From: Atherix ibis
Lineage: Eukaryota > Arthropoda > Insecta > Diptera > Athericidae
DNA: 64,000 nucleotides
Assembly: GCA_958298945.1 (NCBI GenBank)
Contig: OY282607.1
Coordinates: forward strand, 29,582,500 to 29,646,499
Direction of reading: 5' to 3'
Part shown: piece after piece, positions 59,296 through 64,000 of the stretch
How the letters are laid out: each line of letters opens with the position of its first letter
Numbering within the stretch: the stretch's first letter is position 1
Translations under genes and position numbers: made by a program
Notes under the pieces: generated by a model
The model's input: the letters and a program-made list of their open reading frames with translations, nothing else
What the model was told of the DNA's origin: nothing
Database searches by the model: none

Positions 59296-60411
59296 TTAAG
59301 TACTAAATAAAACGTCATTCAAATGGCCTCCACGACTTCTTTTGAAGGAACGAATTCGATTAACCCAATTTTCGAGCACTTTTTCCACTAAATCAAGTCG
59401 TACTTGATATTGACTTCTAAAGCTTGAAGAGAGTCTGGTTTATTGCTAAAAACCAATGACTTTAAATAACCCCACAATAAATAGTCTAATGGTGTTAAAT
59501 CACAACTTCTTGGAGGCCATTCAATGTCACAATTTCTTGAAATAATCGAATCTCCAAACTTTTCTCGCAATAATTCGATTGTTGCACGTGCTGTGTGGCA
59601 CGTAGCCCCCTTTTGTTGGAACCAGATGTTGTCAAGATCAACTTCTTCCAATTTCGGCCATAAAAAGTTGGTTATCATCGATCTTTACCGCTCTCCATTG
59701 ACAGTAACCAGCTTCATTACGAAATAAGTACGGACAGATGATTCCACCAGACCAAAAACCACACCAAACTGTCAATTTAGGGGAATGTAATGGGTGTTCA
59801 TGAATAATTTGTGGATTTTCTTCGCACCAGAATCGACAGTTTCGTTTATTTACCGCACCACTCAGATGAAAGTGAGCCTCATCGGAGAAGATGATTTTCT
59901 TAAAAAAATCGTTATCGTTTTCAAGTTGCTCCAAGACCAAATCAGCCAAATCACTACCTTTACGGTGGTCCAATGGCTTCAGTTCTTGAGTGATAACAAT
60001 TTTATATTGATGCAAGCCCAAATCCTTTTTCAAAATCCACCAGGTTGTTGTTTGAGACAATCCCAATTCTTGAGAACGTCTTGGAATCGACAAATTGCAG
60101 TCTTCAGCAACACTTGCCTGAACGGCAGCAATATTTTCATTACTTCGAGCGGTTCATTGTCTTATTGGCACTTGAACATTATGTAAAAAAAATGTAAGCT
60201 TGAAATTTTTAACAAATCGACATATAGCGAGCACAGTTGGACGATTATTACGACTATAAAATGGCAAAAGCGCACGAAAAGTTGCAATTTGAGAACGATT
60301 ATTTTGATAATAAAATTGAATAATTTGTAAACATTGTTCTTGCGTATATCTCTCCGAGATCGTTCGATTACTCACTTTTAGTATAAGGCTAATCTTTGAT
60401 TTTTTGAGCAT
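59296..60411 (-). pseudogene. Tc3-like transposase, nearly complete
   Basis: The best-kept member of the Tc3-like group here. ATG at 60409-60411 starts MLKKSKISLILKVSNRT. A DNA-binding region follows (RYTQEQCLQIIQFYYQNNRS, then ENIAAVQASVAE and LSIPRRSQELGLSQTTTWWI). IIFSDEAHFHLSGAVNKRN near 59890 holds the first catalytic Asp, and LTVWCGFWSGGIICPYLFRN is clear. The second position reads WFQQKGATCHTA near 59610: Lys (AAG) where the family has Asp. WPPRSCDLTPLDYLLWGYLK keeps the third. Frameshifts lie near 60150, 59700 and 59395; TAA is at 59296-59298 after NDVLFST. Inactive from both the shifts and the Lys. Confidence 0.85.
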
Positions 60412-60501
60412 GTGTAAAGTAAAATTCAATGGCCAAACTACAGCCCAAAATGTCTAAAAAGTCATCAAAAATTACCTCAAAGATCTTGTATCTTTTATAT
60501 A

Positions 60502-61763
60502 CTAGGTGCATAAGCTTAAATCCGCTGTTTTTAAATACAATAAAAAAACACATTTTTTTTCATAGAAAGCAAAAACAATTTTCTTCAAAGTATTTGCTCT
60601 TGCTAGCTATACATTTTTCCCATCTCTCGCGAAATTTGTGGATACCACGCCAAAAAAATTCCTTCTCTTTCAAACCACTCATCAAGCCATTTTCGGACGT
60701 CCTCGTAAGAATCGAAGTGCTGCTCAGCGAGCGCGTGGCCCATCGATGAAAACAAGTAGTAGTCGGAGGGGGCCAGGTCTGGCGAATAAGCGGGGTGGGG
60801 TAGCACCTCCCAGTTGAGTGTCTCCAAGTAGTTTCGGACAATTTTTACATGTGCGATGGTGCGTTGTCGTGGAGGAAAATCAGCTTGTCATATCTTTGTT
60901 GATAATCCGTCCTATTTTCACGCAGAGCACGGTGCAATTTGATCAGTTGTTGGTGGTAGCAGTGGGCATTGACAGTTTCACCAGGTTTCAACCCCTGCTG
61001 ATCCCACCAAACACACAGCATCGTCTTCCGTCCGAAGCATATTGGTCTTGGGGAAGATGTTGCAGGTTGGCCGGGATCAACCCACGATTTCTTGCGTTTA
61101 GAATTCCCGAAATATATCCAATTTTCATTGGCTGTCACAATCCGATGCAGGAAGAACTTTTTTTTTGTCTGGCGAGCAAGATTTCGCATGTGTTTTTACG
61201 TCGCTCCATCTGCCTATCGTTCAATTCATGCGGCACCCATTTTCCGATCTTTTCAATCTTCCCCATGGCACGCAGACGCATGGAAATGGCTGATTGAATA
61301 ACACACAATTGCTGCACGAGCATTTTTTTCTATTGGGTGTCGTCTTCGTCCAAAAGAGTCTGCAATTGATGGTCCTCAACCTTCCTAGGCCGATTTTCAC
61401 GCTTCTTGTCCCACAAGTCAAAATGACCGTCTTTGAACCGACCAAACCAATCTCGGCACGTTATTTCCGATAAAGCACTGTCACCATAGGCCTCCATAGC
61501 ATTCGATGCGATTCGGCAGCCAATTTCTTCAAATTGAAGCAGAGAAGCAGAGCTTCCAGCATAAGCTCTTTTTCTGGCACAAAACTATACATGATTACCA
61601 AAGGAAAAATGTATGTTGTTGTACCAAATTGCTGACAATGTGCACTCATTAATGTTGGCAGATGTCAAACTCATAAAAAAAAAGTATGGCGTGCCCATGG
61701 TAGCTTAATACGTTCACTCACGCCATCTATGACCAAAGAGCGGATTTAAGCTTATACCCCTGG
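60502..61763 (-). mobile_element. Mauritiana-type mariner, copy D
   Basis: A 1,262-bp element on the minus strand. Its ends are CTAGGTGCATAAGCTTAAAT on the left and, read inward, CCAGGGGTATAAGCTTAAAT on the right, with TA at 60500-60501 and 61764-61765. Near full length. The ends match copies A-C. Confidence 0.93.
60560..61592 (-). pseudogene. Broken Mos1-like mariner transposase (copy D)
   Basis: ATG at 61590-61592 (YSFVPEKELMLEALLLCFNL). A frameshift occurs near 61500 and the gene continues through FNLWDKKR-like sequence. KIEKIGKWVPHELNDRQMER is clear. The first catalytic position reads TANENW (family TGDEKW; Asp to Asn, about 61125). A short deletion follows at WWDQQG/LKPGE. The second Asp is in FLHDNAPSHM (about 60860), where the frame shifts; the third is kept in SPDLAPSDYYLF. 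The C-terminus FDSYEDVRKWLDEWF ends with a tail reading past the usual stop, as in copy A, to TGA at 60560-60562. Confidence 0.92.
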
Positions 61764-61765
61764 TA

Positions 61766-63727
61766 TAATGGCAATATTTAAATAATATATTGTAAATAAA
61801 TAAAAATTTACTAAAATCTGTTTTTAATATATGTCTTAATAAATTTGACTTTCCAAAGAACAATTTCATAACTATTTATATTCATTTTTCCAACAAGTGA
61901 TAAACTGTGTACATTGTCAAAAATCTAAAATTTAAATATATGTGAACATGTATAAGAAGCAATAGAAAATATTTTTCATATAAAAAATGAATTCACAAAG
62001 GAAATTTCGATTTAGTTGTAAATGTTTAAAAATATTTGCAAAATAAACATGCCCACACACATCTTAAAAAAGAAATTTTCTAAAACGGAAAATCTTTTGT
62101 AAAACTTTATTTTTTTGTCAAATATTTTATTTAGGGCCATATTTTCTTTGACAGCATATTTTTATCATTGAATGAATTTGAAATGATTTTATTAACACTT
62201 CAAAAAGATACAATTCCAAATGTAAAATTTGATTATTTTTTTATTTTGATTAAAATGTTGGGAATATATTTTTTAAGAAAACTGTTTTTCTTTCGGTTGA
62301 AAGCATCTACTTAAAAGTGACTTTTATTTACAGAACGTACGATTTTCTGTCTGCTAAGGATTACTCTAATTTCAGACAATATTTTCTTTTCAACGATAAT
62401 TTCAATGTAAATATTCCCTTACTTGTTGAATATCTGTGCAACTATATTGTACAGATTTATTTTCGATAGTCAGTTTCTTAAACAAGTTTACAAATTGGCA
62501 AAATTATTCTTTCGAAATCCTTGAAAAATTCCATGTTCACGTGTGACTTCTAATGACATACAAAACATAAACCGCAATCAACTTGGGCTATATTTTATGT
62601 ATGTGCATTTGTGTTTTTACACCCTTTCGAATTTATATACAGATACATTCTATAGAAGCTTTCCATGTTTAGTAGGCTTTGGATATTCATGAAGGATAGG
62701 CGAAATTTTCCATACAAATAACTAAACTAACTCATTCCAGGCTCCCCTATTTATATGTTGTTGAATAAAGATTTTCGTGCCAGTTTGATTTGAACTCATC
62801 CATTTCGTTCGAGTTGGCGCCACTTTGATGTTTTTCTTCTATAAAAATTTATCACAGACTGTTGCTCCCCAAATACAAACAAGTCAAATTTACTTAAATG
62901 AGCTTTGACAGCATAAAATCGTTCATTTTTACTGACTAATAGAAGGACTTGTACACTTACGCGTTAAGTACTTTTTCGTAGAAATATTTAAACTTTTAAA
63001 GAAATCCTTAAAATTATTTATTTTTTATAGTAAAAATTTTTTTAATTATTCTGCCTTCCAACAGGATAATTTTATGCCTATTTTCAAATATATAATGCCA
63101 TTATTTGTAAAATTTAAAATTACTAAATTAACTATCTTCTAAATTGAGAATATCCTATTATACATTGATCAATAAATACTTTCAAAGTGTGAGTGACTTC
63201 CTTAATAAACACAAAAAACAATTTTCACCTCAGCCCTCAACATTTCTTTTCCGAAACTTTCTTTCCTGTTAACACGTAAATAATTATATTCTAGGGACTT
63301 TTTCTTCAATCAAAAAGGTAAATATGTAGTTTCAGTTTTTACGAGCACTTTTATTTTAGAAATCGGTCTATAAATGTTTGCCATTAATGAAAAAAATTGA
63401 CAACTATGAAAAAATTTAATCAATTTTTATTAGTCCTTACTATTAGGTATAATTTTTTTTGAAGGAAAAGCCTATAAACCTAGGAAATAATCAATTAAGA
63501 TGAACATAGTACAACAGTTTTTCTGCTGATTAAGCATTGAGAATTGATATGGAATTGATTTATGAGATACAAAATATTATACAGCATGAATAAAGTTAAC
63601 AAATTTGAATAAAGTTTTATATAAAAAAAAATTTTCTATCAAAATAACACATAATAAAAATTTGTGTATGAACTTTTCTCAGAAGATATGAAAATATTGA
63701 GTTATTAATTTTGTGTCTTGGCGCTGT
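61766..63727. other. AT-rich stretch, no recognised gene
   Basis: About 2 kb. Slightly less AT-rich between 62520 and 62900, but with no frame or repeat that I can support. Confidence 0.55.
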
Positions 63728-63729
63728 TA

Positions 63730-64000
63730 TTGGGTTGTCCGGGAAGTAATTTCGTTTTTTTTTATAAAAGTGAAAGATGATTTTCTCATAGTGAATTAAT
63801 ATTTTATTTAATTAAATATTGTCTAATCTGATCCAATACCCTTTGCCATCTTTCTGGTAGTAGCATGATTCCACGCTCATAAAATTGTTGTTCTTTGCTG
63901 GGAAAAAACTGATCCAAGTGATTTTTAACCTCCTCATTTGAATTAAAAGTTTTACTGTCTAAAAATTTTTTTAGAGACCGGAACAAATGATGATCGGAGG
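63730..64000 (-). mobile_element. Cecropia-like mariner (TTGGGTTGTCC ends), cut by window end
   Basis: The left end TTGGGTTGTCCGGGAAGTAA follows TA at 63728-63729. The element continues beyond the window. It is the cleaner relative of the element at 38451-39709. Confidence 0.9.
63804..64000 (-). CDS. Mariner transposase, C-terminal part (partial)
   Basis: The minus-strand frame is open from the window edge to TAA at 63804-63806. It reads PSDHHLFRSLKKFLDSKTFN and later ERGIMLLPERWQRVLDQ. The Asp of PSDHHLF near 63990 is the third catalytic residue. All of the visible portion is undamaged, but the DNA-binding half and first two catalytic residues lie outside the window, so I cannot say whether the gene is intact. 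Confidence 0.8.
   Translation of the reverse strand, partial: SDHHLFRSLKKFLDSKTFNSNEEVKNHLDQFFPSKEQQFYERGIMLLPERWQRVLDQIRQYLIK

Noticed and set aside
1..64000. Endogenous viral sequence, LTR retrotransposon or bacterial insertion
   Set aside because: No capsid, integrase, protease or polymerase motifs of viruses or LTR elements, and no bacterial gene arrangement, were seen on either strand. Only DNA transposon and non-LTR retrotransposon coding remains are recognisable.

Overview
The window is strongly AT-rich eukaryotic DNA, most likely from an arthropod. It shows no conventional host gene, no operon-like gene packing and no rRNA or CRISPR array. The recognisable coding content belongs to mobile elements: mariner-family transposons of at least five lineages, an older Tc3-like branch of the Tc1/mariner superfamily, and fragments of two kinds of non-LTR retrotransposon. 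The mariner variety and the jockey-type reverse transcriptase point to an insect or related arthropod; the species cannot be read from the sequence.

Layout. 0-6.3 kb: a Tc3-like relic split by a Mos1-like (mauritiana-type) mariner, a second mariner type on the minus strand, a 346-bp tandem duplication carrying a small ORF in both copies, and another Tc3-like relic. 7.6-8.7 kb: five copies of a 210-bp satellite. 10.8-12.7 kb: an old satellite of about 168 bp holding a Tc3-like relic with a perfect 27-bp inverted repeat. 14.0-16.7 kb: a mauritiana mariner, a retrotransposon tail and two transposase scraps. 18.6-22.8 kb: a deleted mariner, a 39/38-bp hairpin, a GC-richer dispersed repeat, a deleted mauritiana mariner, and at 21.5-22.8 kb the only intact transposon, with a 350-residue transposase, matched terminal repeats and TA duplications. 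24.8-28.6 kb: a jockey-type relic and an irritans-type mariner relic. 32.3-35.5 kb: a Tc3-like relic followed directly by two mariners. 37.5-43.6 kb: two more mariners, a Tc3-like relic, a second inverted copy of the dispersed repeat, a mariner N-terminus, and a jockey-type fragment split by a 13-bp minisatellite. 48.3-56.9 kb: three large arrays of a 16-bp minisatellite, the first in opposite orientation to the other two. 59.3-61.8 kb: a long Tc3-like copy and a fourth mauritiana mariner. 63.7 kb to the end: a truncated mariner.

How it fits together: the region is a transposon graveyard with one apparently recent insertion. Apart from the 350-residue gene, every transposase here carries frameshifts, stops, deletions or replaced catalytic residues. 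The intact protein could in principle act on its own ends; whether it acts on any relic is doubtful because their terminal repeats differ. The most interesting non-coding structures are the related 13/16-bp minisatellites (one grown inside a reverse transcriptase), several near-perfect hairpins, and an over-represented octamer TACTCGTA/TACGAGTA. I found no convincing new multi-gene system.
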